A stretch of 64,000 bases of DNA from JADKCZ01 sp963786945 (GTDB taxonomy: Bacteria > Myxococcota > Myxococcia > Myxococcales > Anaeromyxobacteraceae), in contig CAWBAO010000005.1 of NCBI GenBank assembly GCA_963786945.1, positions 1 to 64,000 of the forward strand. Direction: 5' to 3'. A program made the translations under genes and the position numbers. Shown piece by piece: positions 49,230 through 57,687 of this stretch (position 1 is its first letter; every line of letters begins with the position of its first letter). Below the pieces are notes generated by a model. The model was given only the letters and a program-made list of their open reading frames with translations, ran no database searches and was not told the DNA's origin.

Positions 49230-50714
49230 CTACCCGATGATGAAGTCCTCGCGCACGGCGCCGTCGGCGCGGTCGAAGCGGGCCAGGGAGAAGCGGTCGA
49301 AGAGCTCGTGCTTGCCGCGGCCGGTGAGCCAGTCGGCGTAGAGCTCGGCCATGGCCGGGGCCATCATGAAGCCGTGGCCGACGAAGCCGTGGAGCTGGTG
49401 GAAGTTGGCGAAGCCGGCCGGCCCGAGGATGGGGTTGTTGTCGGGGGTGACGTCGTAGCAGCCGGCCCACTGGCGCACCACCTTGACGCCGCCGAGGCGG
49501 GGCATGAGCCGGGTCGAGGCCCGGGCGAAGCGGGCCAGGAAGCGGAGGGTGGAGCCCATCTCCACGCCGGGCGGCTCGTCCGGATCGCCCATGCCGCCCA
49601 CCAGCTCCCCGCGCTGGGACTGCGAGAAGTAGAGCCCGGTCCCCAGCAGCGAGACCAGCGGGTCGAGGAAGGGCTCGAGCGGCTCGCCCACCAGGATCTC
49701 GTGCCGGGTGGGCCGGTTGGGCGTGGCCACGCCGGCCAGCGCCGCCACCTGCCTCGACCAGGCCCCGGCCGCGTTGACCACCAGGCCGCAGGCCACCGCG
49801 CCGCGCTCGGTCTCCACGTGGGTGAGCCGGTCGGCCGTGTGGCGCAGCCCGGTGACGCGGGCGAAGGTGCGGACCTGGACGCCCATGGCCTCGGCCTGGG
49901 TGGCGTAGCCCCAGAGGAACGGCCAGGGAAAGACCACGCCGTCGTCGGGGTTCCAGGAGGCGGCCACGAACTGCGACGGGTCGAGGTGGGGCACCACCTC
50001 GACCGCCTCCTCGGGCGAGAGCAGCCGGGTGCGCATGCCGTGGCGGGCGTGGAGCGCGGCGTTGCGCTCCAGCCGGGCCACCTGCCCGCCGTCGGGCGCG
50101 AGGAACAGGTAGCCGCCGGGGCGGAACCAGACGTTGATGCCGAGGTCGACGGCGAAGCGGCGGCAGATCGCCAGCGAGCGGAGCGCCAGCGTCACCATGT
50201 CGGAGGTGGACCACTGCGCGCGCACCCCGCCCCCGTTCCGCCCCGAGGCGCCGGCGTTGAGGTAGGCCTGGTCCAGCACCAGCACGTCGCGGGTCCCGCG
50301 CCGGGCCAGCTCGTAGGCCAGCGAGAGGCCGAGGATGCCGCCGCCGACGATCACCACGTCGGCCCGGGCCGGGAGCGGCGGCAGGGCGCCTGGGCCCGGC
50401 GGGCGCGGCGGCGCCTCGGGCGGGATGCCCAGGTGGCCGATGGGGAGGGTGGCCGGATCGAGCGCGGCCAGCGCGGCCAGCGTGATCGGCTGGACGGGCG
50501 GCCGGGCGGTGAAGGGCGCGATCTCGCCGGGGCTGGCGCCGAGGCGGAGCAGCTCGCGCGCCACCAGGGCGAGGCAGCTCTTCCCCTGGCACGGCCCGGT
50601 GCCGAAGCCGGTGTAGCGCTTCACCGACTCGAGGTCGCGGTGGCCGGCCGCGAAGGCGCGGTGCACCTCCTCGAGCGAGACGTCCTCGCAGGCGCACAGC
50701 AGGGTCTTACCCAC
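49230..50714 (-). CDS. FAD-dependent oxidoreductase with N-terminal BFD-like Fe-S domain
   Basis: 494-aa flavoprotein. Residues 1-60 form a BFD-like [2Fe-2S] module: C7-A-C9 and C42-x4-C47. From about residue 118 comes the DAO-type domain: VVIVGGGILGLSLAYELARRG (FAD loop), GASGRNGGGVRAQW, and the C-terminal YDVTPDNNPILGPA with GHGFMMAPAMAELYADWL, the signature of sarcosine/proline/opine dehydrogenase beta subunits. In the related HcnC/OoxB/PDH families the BFD module usually belongs to the other subunit, so its N-terminal position here is unusual. Start GTG at 50714, overlapping the upstream gene stop by 8 bp. Substrate unknown; proC next door suggests an imino or amino acid. Confidence 0.82.
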   Translation of the reverse strand: MGKTLLCACEDVSLEEVHRAFAAGHRDLESVKRYTGFGTGPCQGKSCLALVARELLRLGASPGEIAPFTARPPVQPITLAALAALDPATLPIGHLGIPPEAPPRPPGPGALPPLPARADVVIVGGGILGLSLAYELARRGTRDVLVLDQAYLNAGASGRNGGGVRAQWSTSDMVTLALRSLAICRRFAVDLGINVWFRPGGYLFLAPDGGQVARLERNAALHARHGMRTRLLSPEEAVEVVPHLDPSQFVAASWNPDDGVVFPWPFLWGYATQAEAMGVQVRTFARVTGLRHTADRLTHVETERGAVACGLVVNAAGAWSRQVAALAGVATPNRPTRHEILVGEPLEPFLDPLVSLLGTGLYFSQSQRGELVGGMGDPDEPPGVEMGSTLRFLARFARASTRLMPRLGGVKVVRQWAGCYDVTPDNNPILGPAGFANFHQLHGFVGHGFMMAPAMAELYADWLTGRGKHELFDRFSLARFDRADGAVREDFIIG

Positions 50715-51996
50715 GGGCGGCCTCCCCGGCGCGGCGTCCCGCCTCGGCCGCGCGGGCGCCGTCCATGGCGCCGGTCACCTCGCCGGCGGCGAAGAGCCCC
50801 GGCACCGCGGTGTGGCCGTCGGGGTCGGCGGTGACGGCGAAGGCGGCGGCGGCGGCCTCGAAGGCCACCGGCGCGCCGAGCTGCCGGGCCAGGTCGGTGG
50901 CCGGGGCGGGCGGCTGGACCACCGCCACCGTGTCGCAGCCCAGCTCGCCGCCGCTGCCGTCGGCCAGCGCGCGCACCCGGCCCCGGCCCAGGACGCGACG
51001 CGCTCCCGCCACCCGGACCACCGCCATGCCGGCCTCCTCGAGCCTGGCCGAGAGCGCGCCGGCCTCGTCGCCGGTCCCCAGCACCGCCGCCCTTCGGCCC
51101 GGCACGGTGCCGTGCTCGGCGAGGGCCACGGCCAGCCCGCGCCCCCAGAGCACGCCCGGGCGGTCGCCGTCCTCGATGCCGGCCGGCACCGCGGTGCCGC
51201 CGGCGCAGAGGACCACCCGGGCCGGGCGGACCAGCCGCAGCCGGGGCGAGGCGCCGCCCTGCTGGAGGAGCGCCAGCACCGAGCCGCCGTCGAGCCAGAG
51301 GCCGAGCACCGGGGCGTCGAGCGCCAGCTCGCCGCCCGCCGCCCGCACCGCGGCCTCCACCCGGCCCGCCACCGACAGCGGCGGCTCGCCGGGCAGCAGG
51401 TAGCGGCAGCGGAGCCGTCCGCCCGGGCGGGGCTCGGCGTCGGCCAGCAGCACCCGGCGCCCGGCCTCCGCCAGCGCCCCGGCCGCCGAGAGGCCGGCCG
51501 GCCCGGCGCCCACCACCAGCGCGTCGAACCGCTCCTCGAGCGGCGTGGCCGGCGGGAGGAGGGGGCCGTCGGGGAGCCTGCCGATGCCGGCCAGCCGGCG
51601 CGAGAAGGCGACCACGGCCCGGTTGAGGGGCAGGCTGGAGGTGCCGAGGTGGTGGTGGTCGAGGCCGTCCGGGGTGGCGAGATCGATGACGCCCAGCAGG
51701 TCGTGGGCCGCGGTCGGCAGCGCGTGCTGCGTCTCCACCGCGAGCCCGTCGGCGCAGGGGGTCCGGCAGGCGCGCACGCCGGGCTGCCCGTCGACGCGCA
51801 CCAGGCAGGAGTGGCAGCTTCCGGCCAGGCAGAACGGGCCGCGCGGGCGGTGGTACTTGGCGCTGCGGGCCAGCAGCGGGCGCCCGGCGGCCAGGAGGGC
51901 CGTGGCGATGGGCTCTCCGGCGCGGGCCGGGACCGGGTGGCCGTCGACCAGGATGGTGCAATCGGCGTCGAAGCGGGAGTCGGGGAGGCGGGGCAT
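50707..51996 (-). CDS. Ferredoxin-domain plus FAD/NAD oxidoreductase (HcnA/HcnB-like fusion)
   Basis: 429-aa partner of the beta-like subunit. N-terminal plant-type ferredoxin domain with C56-x4-C61-x2-C64-x12-C77 (PFCLAGSCHSCLV). From about residue 145 an NAD/FAD Rossmann fold: DALVVGAGPAGLSAAGALAEAG and RPGGRLRCRYL, then a second nucleotide fold near VLGTGDEAGALSARLEEAG. Together this looks like fused small and alpha subunits of dye-linked amino-acid dehydrogenases or hydrogen-cyanide synthase (HcnA plus HcnB), or a truncated SoxA. Start ATG at 51996. First gene of the leftward operon that ends with proC and a lipoprotein. Confidence 0.78.
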   Translation of the reverse strand: MPRLPDSRFDADCTILVDGHPVPARAGEPIATALLAAGRPLLARSAKYHRPRGPFCLAGSCHSCLVRVDGQPGVRACRTPCADGLAVETQHALPTAAHDLLGVIDLATPDGLDHHHLGTSSLPLNRAVVAFSRRLAGIGRLPDGPLLPPATPLEERFDALVVGAGPAGLSAAGALAEAGRRVLLADAEPRPGGRLRCRYLLPGEPPLSVAGRVEAAVRAAGGELALDAPVLGLWLDGGSVLALLQQGGASPRLRLVRPARVVLCAGGTAVPAGIEDGDRPGVLWGRGLAVALAEHGTVPGRRAAVLGTGDEAGALSARLEEAGMAVVRVAGARRVLGRGRVRALADGSGGELGCDTVAVVQPPAPATDLARQLGAPVAFEAAAAAFAVTADPDGHTAVPGLFAAGEVTGAMDGARAAEAGRRAGEAARG

Positions 51997-52080
51997 CGCG
52001 GTGGCGGAGGCTCCCCGGGGGGAGCGGCGCCGGGAGAATAGCGCCTCGGCCCCCCGGCGGCGACGGAAAGCCAGTGCCGT

Positions 52081-52092
52081 TATGATCCCCAG
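52081..52092 (+). promoter_or_regulatory. Possible -10 element giving a leaderless transcript
   Basis: TATGAT at 52081-52086 lies 6 bp before the GTG start at 52093, so transcription would start at or next to the start codon. No good -35 sits 17 bp upstream. Confidence 0.35.
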
Positions 52093-53049
52093 GTGTCGGT
52101 CCTCTTCGTCTTCGTCGACGGCGTGGGTGCGGGACGGCCCGACCCGGCCGTCAACCCGCTGGCGCACCGTCCGTTCCTGCTCTCGCGCTTCGAGGACGGG
52201 AGCGGCCCCGACCTCCCCTCCGGCGGCCGGGCCGGGCTGGCCGACGCCCGCCTGGGCGTGCCGGGCCGGCCCCAGTCGGCCACCGGGCAGGCCACCATCC
52301 TCACCGGCGAGAACGCACCGGCGCTCCTGGGCAAGCACCTGCTCGGCTTCCCCAACCCGCGGCTGCGGACGCTGCTGCAGGTCCACTCGGTCTACCGGCG
52401 GCTGGCCGAGGCGGGGCGGCGGGCCGTCTTCGCCAACGCCTACCCGGTCGACTACCTGCGAGCGCTCGGGTACCCGGCCGACGGCGAGGCGGAGTTCGAC
52501 GTCCTGCGCCGGGTCCGCGCCTCGGCCACCACCGTGGCCTTCGCCGCCGGCGGCGGCGCCTTCCGCACCTTCGACGACGCCCGGGCCGGGCGTGGCCTGA
52601 CCCACGACCTCACCGCCCGGAGGGCCGAGGGGCTGGGGCTGCGGAGGCGGCTGCCGATCCGGACGCCCGAGGAGGCGGCCGGGATCTTCCAGGGCCTCGC
52701 CGGCGGGGCCGACCTCGCCGCCTTCGAGTTCTTCGAGACCGACGAGGCGGGCCACGCCCGCTCCATGTCGCGAGCCCTCGACGCGCTCGATCGCCTCGAC
52801 CGGTTCCTGCGCGCCCTGGTGGCGGGGCTGGGGCCGGAGGACTCGCTGGTGGTGACCAGCGACCACGGCAACCTCGAGGACCTGTCCACGCGCAACCACA
52901 CGCTGGCCAGGGTCCCGGTGCTCGGCTTCGGCCGCGCCGCCGGGCGGGTCGAGGCGGTGCGGGATCTCACCGGGCTGGCGCCGCTGCTGCTGGGGCTGGC
53001 GGGCCTGCCGGGCGCCGCCGGCGCACCGCGCCCCACCGGCCAGGCCTGA
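52093..53049 (+). CDS. Metalloenzyme of the alkaline phosphatase superfamily
   Basis: 318-aa protein with the phosphatase/mutase metal-binding frame: LFVFVDGVGAG at the start (first metal aspartate), SATGQATILTGENAPALL (the nucleophile region), FFETDEAGHARSM and the second metal site SDHGNLEDLSTRNHT. It resembles the phosphopentomutase / cofactor-independent PGM group and TIGR-type hypothetical peptidases of this superfamily, but the substrate is not clear. Start GTG 52093; a TATGAT 6 bp upstream suggests leaderless translation. It is divergent from the flavoenzyme operon and convergent with 53053-53544. Confidence 0.78.
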   Translation: MSVLFVFVDGVGAGRPDPAVNPLAHRPFLLSRFEDGSGPDLPSGGRAGLADARLGVPGRPQSATGQATILTGENAPALLGKHLLGFPNPRLRTLLQVHSVYRRLAEAGRRAVFANAYPVDYLRALGYPADGEAEFDVLRRVRASATTVAFAAGGGAFRTFDDARAGRGLTHDLTARRAEGLGLRRRLPIRTPEEAAGIFQGLAGGADLAAFEFFETDEAGHARSMSRALDALDRLDRFLRALVAGLGPEDSLVVTSDHGNLEDLSTRNHTLARVPVLGFGRAAGRVEAVRDLTGLAPLLLGLAGLPGAAGAPRPTGQA

Positions 53050-53052
53050 GGC

Positions 53053-53544
53053 TCACTCCTCGTCGGGGTCGCTGGGTCGGCGGACCACCGAGGCGGTCAG
53101 CCAGAGCCGATCGCCGTAGGCCTGCTCGGCGCAGACCCAGAGCCGCACGGGCTCGCCGCCGACCGCGGCGCCCGACCCCGACTCGGGGCCCCAGACCCAC
53201 TCGCGCGCCGTGGCGTCACCGCCGGTGCGGGGCTCGCCGGGCGCGGCCCCGAGCAGCTCGGCGGCCACCTGCGTGGGCCGGGCCGGCTCGGCGGCCACCA
53301 GCTCGACCAGGGTCACCAGCCCGGCCAGGTCCGCCTCGACGCGGGCCACCGCCAGGACCGCGTCGCCGGCGGTGAAGGCCACGTCCGGCTCGGAGAGGTC
53401 GACGTTGAGCAGCCGGCGGCGCTCGGCGTCCAGCCAGACCGGATCGGACCAGGCGCGCCAGCCGCGGGTCGCGAAGGCCGCCAGCGCCTCGCGGCGGGGG
53501 CGCAGCAGCAGGTCGGCCAGCGGCGGCAGGCGCAGCGCGCTCAT
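53053..53544 (-). CDS. Hypothetical protein coupled to the TldD homologue
   Basis: 163-aa protein with no family I can name. The N-terminal LPPLADLLLRPRREAL is helical; the middle has strands VAFTAGDAVLAVARVEADL and a valine-rich segment, and the C-terminal part reads REWVWGPESGSG and LWVCAEQAYGDRLWLTAS. No signal peptide is evident. Start ATG 53544 overlaps the TldD-homologue stop (ATGA), so it is translated with it and may be a partner or inhibitor. Confidence 0.6.
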   Translation of the reverse strand: MSALRLPPLADLLLRPRREALAAFATRGWRAWSDPVWLDAERRRLLNVDLSEPDVAFTAGDAVLAVARVEADLAGLVTLVELVAAEPARPTQVAAELLGAAPGEPRTGGDATAREWVWGPESGSGAAVGGEPVRLWVCAEQAYGDRLWLTASVVRRPSDPDEE

Positions 53545-55232
53545 GGCCGCACCGCCTGCGGCGCCGGCGCCTGCCAGGGCGAGGGCAGGATCGGGGGGCG
53601 CTCCAGCGCCCGGGCCACCCGCTGCAGCTCGATCTCGCCCACCAGCAGCGACGGGGCCACGGTGGCGGTCGGCACGAAGCCGCTCTCCGCGCCGCAGTAG
53701 CCGTTGAAGGCGCGCGAGGTGTCGCCGGTGGCGAGGATCCGGTTGATGCTGGCCAGGGGCGTCCCCACCAGCTCGACGCCGCGCACCAGCGTCTCGGCGC
53801 CGGTCCGGGCGTCGACCCGGTAGACCAGCCGGGGGGTCCCCTTGAAGGCCTGGTAGCCCCAGGTCTGCGTGTTGGTGTTGCCGCCGGTGATGTCGCGGAT
53901 GACCAGGCCGTAGGGCTTCCCCTGGCGCTGCGCCTCCGCCATCAGCTGCCGCTTCAGCTCGGCGGCGCTCACCTGCCGCGACGACTCGACCACCAGGTTG
54001 GCCATGCGCGCCATGGCGGGGCGCGATCCCTGCGAGCGGCCATGGCCGTTGGAGTGGGTGAAGGGCTTGACCGGCCGCCTCGAGAGCAGGAACCCCACCA
54101 GCCTCCCGTGGTCGACCAGCACGGTGCGCTGCCCGGGGACGCCCTGGTCGTCGTAGGCGTAGGCGCCGTTGAGCGGGGTCCCGGCCGCGGTGGCCAGCGT
54201 CGGGTCGTCGAGCACGGTGAGGAACGGGGGCAGCACCAGCTGGCCGACCTGCCCCTGGAAGGTCTGCCCCTCCCTGTCGTCGTCGAGCCGCTCGCCCTCG
54301 AGGCGGTGGCCGACCGCCTCGTGGAAGAGGACGCCGGCCGCCTCCGACTCGAGGATGGCCGGGCCGCTGTAGGGGTCGATGGCCGGCGCCGCCATCAGCG
54401 CCTTCAGCTCGTCGGACACCGCGCCGGCGGCACGGCGCAGCGCCTCGGCGCCCGGCAGCCCGGACTCGTCGGCGGCGTAGAAGTCACGGCCGCCCTCCAG
54501 CAGCTGGCCGTCCGGGGCGCGGGCCGAGGCCAGCACGTGGACGGCATAGAGCCGCTGCTCGGTGACCAGCCGCGTCCCCTCGGAGGTGGCCAGCCAGCGG
54601 ACCTGCCGCTCGGCCGTGACCCGCACCACCGAGTCGAAGACGTGGGGCTGGTCGCGGAAGGCGGCCGAGGTCTCGCGGACCGCCCGCCGCCAGCGCTCGG
54701 CGTCGAGCTGCAGCGGCCGGGCCGGTCCGACGTGGTGGACCGGCGCCTCGCGGCTGAACGACGGGGCGCGCTGCGGGTCGTCCGGCCGGTAGACGTCGCG
54801 GGAGCGCTTGCGGAAGAAGCTGGAGAGGGCCTCCTTGTACCGCTCGTCGGCCAGCAGCCAGAGGGCCTGCCGGAGGGCGGCCGGGTCGTCGTCGAGCGGG
54901 GCCTCGCGCGGTGCGCTCCAGGTGGGCGAGTCGCCGCCCAGCACCATCACCTCGTCGCTCCCCGAGGAGTCGAACTCGTAGCTGCCGACCCGCAGGTCGA
55001 TGCCCAGGCGGCGGTCCCGCCTGGACAGGTCGGTGACCACCGCGCCGGCCCGCCCGGCGATCTCGGCCGTGCTCAGCTCGCGCACCTGGAAGCCGACGAA
55101 GTAGGGCGGGTCGTACCCGTCGAGGCGCAGCCGGGCGGCGGTGCGATCCAGCTCCAGCCCCATGGCCTCGAGGACGGGCAGGCGGGGATCGGCGGCGGCG
55201 GCGAGCGCGAGGGCGAGCAGGGCGGCGGTCAC
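53541..55232 (-). CDS. Exported TldD/PmbA-family metalloprotease homologue
   Basis: 563-aa homologue of TldD/TldE-type peptidases. The zinc motif HEAVGHRLEGER (near residues 303-313) and the later GxP/NxQ-rich part RDITGGNTNTQTWGYQAFKG are both present, as is LVVESSRQVSA and the terminal IELQRVARALER. Unlike classical TldD it begins with a signal-like segment AALLALALAAAADPRLP, suggesting export; myxobacteria have such U62-like proteins. Start GTG at 55232. The PEGA kinase gene starts 59 bp away in the other direction. Confidence 0.8.
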   Translation of the reverse strand: MTAALLALALAAAADPRLPVLEAMGLELDRTAARLRLDGYDPPYFVGFQVRELSTAEIAGRAGAVVTDLSRRDRRLGIDLRVGSYEFDSSGSDEVMVLGGDSPTWSAPREAPLDDDPAALRQALWLLADERYKEALSSFFRKRSRDVYRPDDPQRAPSFSREAPVHHVGPARPLQLDAERWRRAVRETSAAFRDQPHVFDSVVRVTAERQVRWLATSEGTRLVTEQRLYAVHVLASARAPDGQLLEGGRDFYAADESGLPGAEALRRAAGAVSDELKALMAAPAIDPYSGPAILESEAAGVLFHEAVGHRLEGERLDDDREGQTFQGQVGQLVLPPFLTVLDDPTLATAAGTPLNGAYAYDDQGVPGQRTVLVDHGRLVGFLLSRRPVKPFTHSNGHGRSQGSRPAMARMANLVVESSRQVSAAELKRQLMAEAQRQGKPYGLVIRDITGGNTNTQTWGYQAFKGTPRLVYRVDARTGAETLVRGVELVGTPLASINRILATGDTSRAFNGYCGAESGFVPTATVAPSLLVGEIELQRVARALERPPILPSPWQAPAPQAVRP

Positions 55233-55275
55233 GGCCCCTAGTTAACACGCCGGCCCACGCGGCGCCCGGGGAGCG

Positions 55276-55291
55276 GTACACTCCACGCGCC
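55276..55291 (+). promoter_or_regulatory. Possible -10 element for the PEGA kinase (near-leaderless)
   Basis: TACACT at 55276-55281 lies 10 bp before the GTG start at 55292, the distance expected for a leaderless or near-leaderless transcript. No good -35 is visible. Confidence 0.35.
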
Positions 55292-56722
55292 GTGCAGACC
55301 TTCGGCAGATACCGGCTCCTCGCGCCCCTGGCCTCGGGCGGCATGGCCGAGATCTGGCGCGCCGAGGCCGACGGTCCGGAGGGGGTGCGCCGCGAGGTGG
55401 CCCTCAAGCTGGTGCGGGGCGGGCCGGCCGCCACCGGCGACTTCGCCCGGATGCTGGTGGAGGAGGCGCGGCTGGTGACGCGGCTCCACCACGCCAACGT
55501 GGTGCAGGTCTTCGAGCTGGTCGAGTCGGAGGGTCGCTTCGGGCTGGTGATGGAGCTGGTGCGCGGCCGTGACCTGGGCCGGGTCCTGGAGCGCTGCCGC
55601 GAGCTGGGGATCCGCCTCGGGCTGGTGCGCGCCGTCCAGGTCGGCGTGGAGGTGGCCAAGGCCCTGGCCTACGCCCACCGGCTCACCGTCGACGGCCAGC
55701 CGGTCGGCCTGGTGCACCGGGACGTCTCGCCCCACAACATCCTCGTCTCCTACGAGGGCGAGGTGAAGCTGGCCGACTTCGGCATCGCCCGGGCCACGGG
55801 CCGGCTCGACCTGACCGATCCCGGGACCGTGAAGGGGAAGCTGGCCTACATGGCGCCGGAGCAGGCGCGTGGCCAGCCGCTCGACGGCCGCGCCGACGTC
55901 TTCGGGCTCGGCGTGGTCCTCTGGGAGCTGTGCGCCGGACGGCGGCTCTTCGCGCGCGAGTCCGAGGCGGCCACGCTGGCGGCGGTGCTCGACCCGGAGC
56001 CGGTGGGCCCGCCCTCGGCGTGGAACGAGGCGGTGCCGCCCGGCCTCGACGAGGTGATCCTGGCGGCGCTGGCCCGCGACCCGGAGCGGCGCATCGGCTC
56101 GGCCGAGGCGCTGCGGGCGGCGCTGGCCGCCCAGTGGCTGGAGCTGGCGCGGGACCAGGAGGAGCAGGACCTGCGCGGGCTGATGCAGAGGCTCTGGCCC
56201 GACGGCGACCTCCCCACCATGGCCGGCGAGCCGACCCGGCTGCGGCCGACGCCCTCGCCGGCCGGGCCGCCCGCCCGGCTCGAGGCGCCCGAGGAGGCCA
56301 CCGTGCTGGCGCCCGCCAGCCGGCGCCGGCGGCTCGCCATCGGCGCGCTGCTGGTGGTGGCGGCGCTGGCGGCGGGGTGGGGCTGGCACCGGCTGGCGGT
56401 GCGCCCGGAAGGGGAGGGCATGGCCTCGCCGGCGGCGAGCGCGCCGGGCGAGCCGCCCGGCTCCGGCCATGGGCTCTGGCCGCTCGGCGGGATCGACGAG
56501 GCGGCGGCCAGGCAGGGCGAAGGGGTGGTCCGCGTCCACGTCGTCCCCTGGGCCGTGGTCAAGGTCGACGGCATCTCCGTGGGCGAGACGCCCCAGGACC
56601 TGCGGCTGCTCGCCGGGTCACACCGGCTGCGCGCCGAGCACCCCGTGCTCGGCAGCGCCGAGATCGAGCTGTCCGTCGAGCCCGGGCGCCGCCAGCTCTG
56701 GCGCCCGGCGCTGAAGCCGTAG
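55292..56722 (+). CDS. Ser/Thr protein kinase with C-terminal PEGA domain
   Basis: 476-aa Hanks-type kinase: LASGGMAEIWRAE, VALKLV (K39), HRDVSPHNILVS (H142, D144), KLADFGIARATG and MAPEQARG, all catalytic residues present. After a proline-rich linker there is one membrane helix (residues about 346-364), then a periplasmic PEGA domain (VRVHVVPWAVVKVDGISVGE ... LLAGSHRLRAEHP). So the kinase senses outside and signals inside. Start GTG 55292, next to a TACACT element. Typical of the many myxobacterial receptor kinases. Confidence 0.9.
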   Translation: MQTFGRYRLLAPLASGGMAEIWRAEADGPEGVRREVALKLVRGGPAATGDFARMLVEEARLVTRLHHANVVQVFELVESEGRFGLVMELVRGRDLGRVLERCRELGIRLGLVRAVQVGVEVAKALAYAHRLTVDGQPVGLVHRDVSPHNILVSYEGEVKLADFGIARATGRLDLTDPGTVKGKLAYMAPEQARGQPLDGRADVFGLGVVLWELCAGRRLFARESEAATLAAVLDPEPVGPPSAWNEAVPPGLDEVILAALARDPERRIGSAEALRAALAAQWLELARDQEEQDLRGLMQRLWPDGDLPTMAGEPTRLRPTPSPAGPPARLEAPEEATVLAPASRRRRLAIGALLVVAALAAGWGWHRLAVRPEGEGMASPAASAPGEPPGSGHGLWPLGGIDEAAARQGEGVVRVHVVPWAVVKVDGISVGETPQDLRLLAGSHRLRAEHPVLGSAEIELSVEPGRRQLWRPALKP

Positions 56723-57027
56723 AGCGCATCCCACCACCCCGGCCCGCTGCGGCGAACGAGGCCGGCGTTCGCGGGGCAGCCTCCTCCCGGCGCGGCCCGG
56801 CGTGCCACCAGCGCGCCTTCGCGGCTCGGTGGCCGGGTGCCCGACCCGGTGCCCGGCCTCGCTCGCCTCGCGAAGGCCGGCAGCCTGGCTCCGCTCCTCC
56901 CCACCGGCCCGACGCCTGACGCCCGGGCGCCGGGCTCCCGCCTCGCCGTCCCCGGTGCCGGGCCCTGGCGGCGGCCCGCCCGGCCACCCACGCCCACCCA
57001 GGCCAGATCGCGACCGCCATGGGCCGG
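56723..57027. other. Intergenic region with no supported gene
   Basis: About 300 bp after the PEGA kinase stop. Open frames here are low-complexity Pro/Ala/Arg and lack ribosome-binding sites. I see no RNA gene, repeat or terminator. The region ends at the AT-rich promoter of the MerR-like gene. Confidence 0.4.
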
Positions 57028-57056
57028 TTGACGAACTCCACTGGATCTACTACCTT
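57028..57056 (+). promoter_or_regulatory. Putative promoter of the MerR-like regulator
   Basis: TTGACG at 57028-57033, a 17-bp spacer and TACCTT at 57051-57056, 44 bp upstream of the ATG at 57100. It overlaps the alternative start at 57019, which argues for the later start. Confidence 0.5.
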
Positions 57057-57074
57057 TGAAATCAAGTTTTCAAA
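57055..57074 (+). promoter_or_regulatory. AT-rich palindrome, possible regulator operator
   Basis: TTTGAAA at 57055-57061 and TTTCAAA at 57068-57074 form a 7-bp inverted repeat with a 6-bp spacer, just after the putative -10 and before the MerR-like gene. AT-rich DNA is rare in this window, so an operator for autoregulation is plausible. Confidence 0.45.
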
Positions 57075-57099
57075 CCCGGATTCTGGATCCATCGATCGA

Positions 57100-57639
57100 A
57101 TGGAATTACTGAGCGACGACGAGATCAGCCGGCTGGAGCGCGAGCGCTCCGGTGGGATCACGACGGGTGAGGTGGTCCGGCTCTTCGAGGCCCGCGGCGC
57201 GCGGCTCTCGGCCTCGACGTTCCGCAAGTACGTCCAGCTCGGGCTCCTGCCGCGCAGCCGCCGGGTGGGGCGCAAGGGCAAGCACGCCGGCTCGACCGGG
57301 ATCTACCCGGTGGCCGTGGTGCGCCGCATCGCGCTCATCAAGCGGATGATGGCCGAGGGGTACACGGTCGACGACATCCGCGGCAGCTTCGTGACGCTGC
57401 GCAACCGCCTCGAGGACGTCGAGCAGGGGCTGGCCGACCTGGTCGCGTCCATCGCCGTCAAGGCGCGGATGCACCCGCGCAAGCGGCAGTTCGAGGCGGA
57501 GCTGGGCCGGGCCGGGCGCGAGGCGCGCGCGGCGTTCCGGAGGCTGGAGAGGGTGGGGGGTGCGGTCGCGACGATCGGGGCGGCGGAGGCCGCCGGATCA
57601 CGCGGCCCGGGCGCGGGGGCCGCGCTCGTCGGCAGGTGA
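57100..57639 (+). CDS. MerR-like transcriptional regulator
   Basis: 179-aa regulator. Residues about 13-70 read as a MerR winged helix: GGITTGEVVRLFEARGARLS, then STFRKYVQLGLLPRSRRVG and IYPVAVVRRIALIKRMMAEG, the recognition and wing parts. A coiled-coil-like helix (RLEDVEQGLADLVASIAV) follows and the tail is Ala/Gly-rich. No effector-binding domain is visible. The start ATG 57100 follows an AT-rich promoter and palindrome; an in-frame ATG at 57019 would overlap that promoter. The next gene is a sigma-region-4-like protein 48 bp downstream, which suggests the two work together. Confidence 0.75.
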   Translation: MELLSDDEISRLERERSGGITTGEVVRLFEARGARLSASTFRKYVQLGLLPRSRRVGRKGKHAGSTGIYPVAVVRRIALIKRMMAEGYTVDDIRGSFVTLRNRLEDVEQGLADLVASIAVKARMHPRKRQFEAELGRAGREARAAFRRLERVGGAVATIGAAEAAGSRGPGAGAALVGR

Positions 57640-57687
57640 CAGGGGGCGCCGCTCGCGGCGCAACGGTGGTGGACGGAGGGGTCGGGG

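Noticed and set aside
57019..57099. Longer start of the MerR-like protein at ATG 57019
   Set aside because: The extra 27 residues overlap a promoter and an AT-rich palindrome and have no regulator-like sequence. ATG 57100 is the better start.
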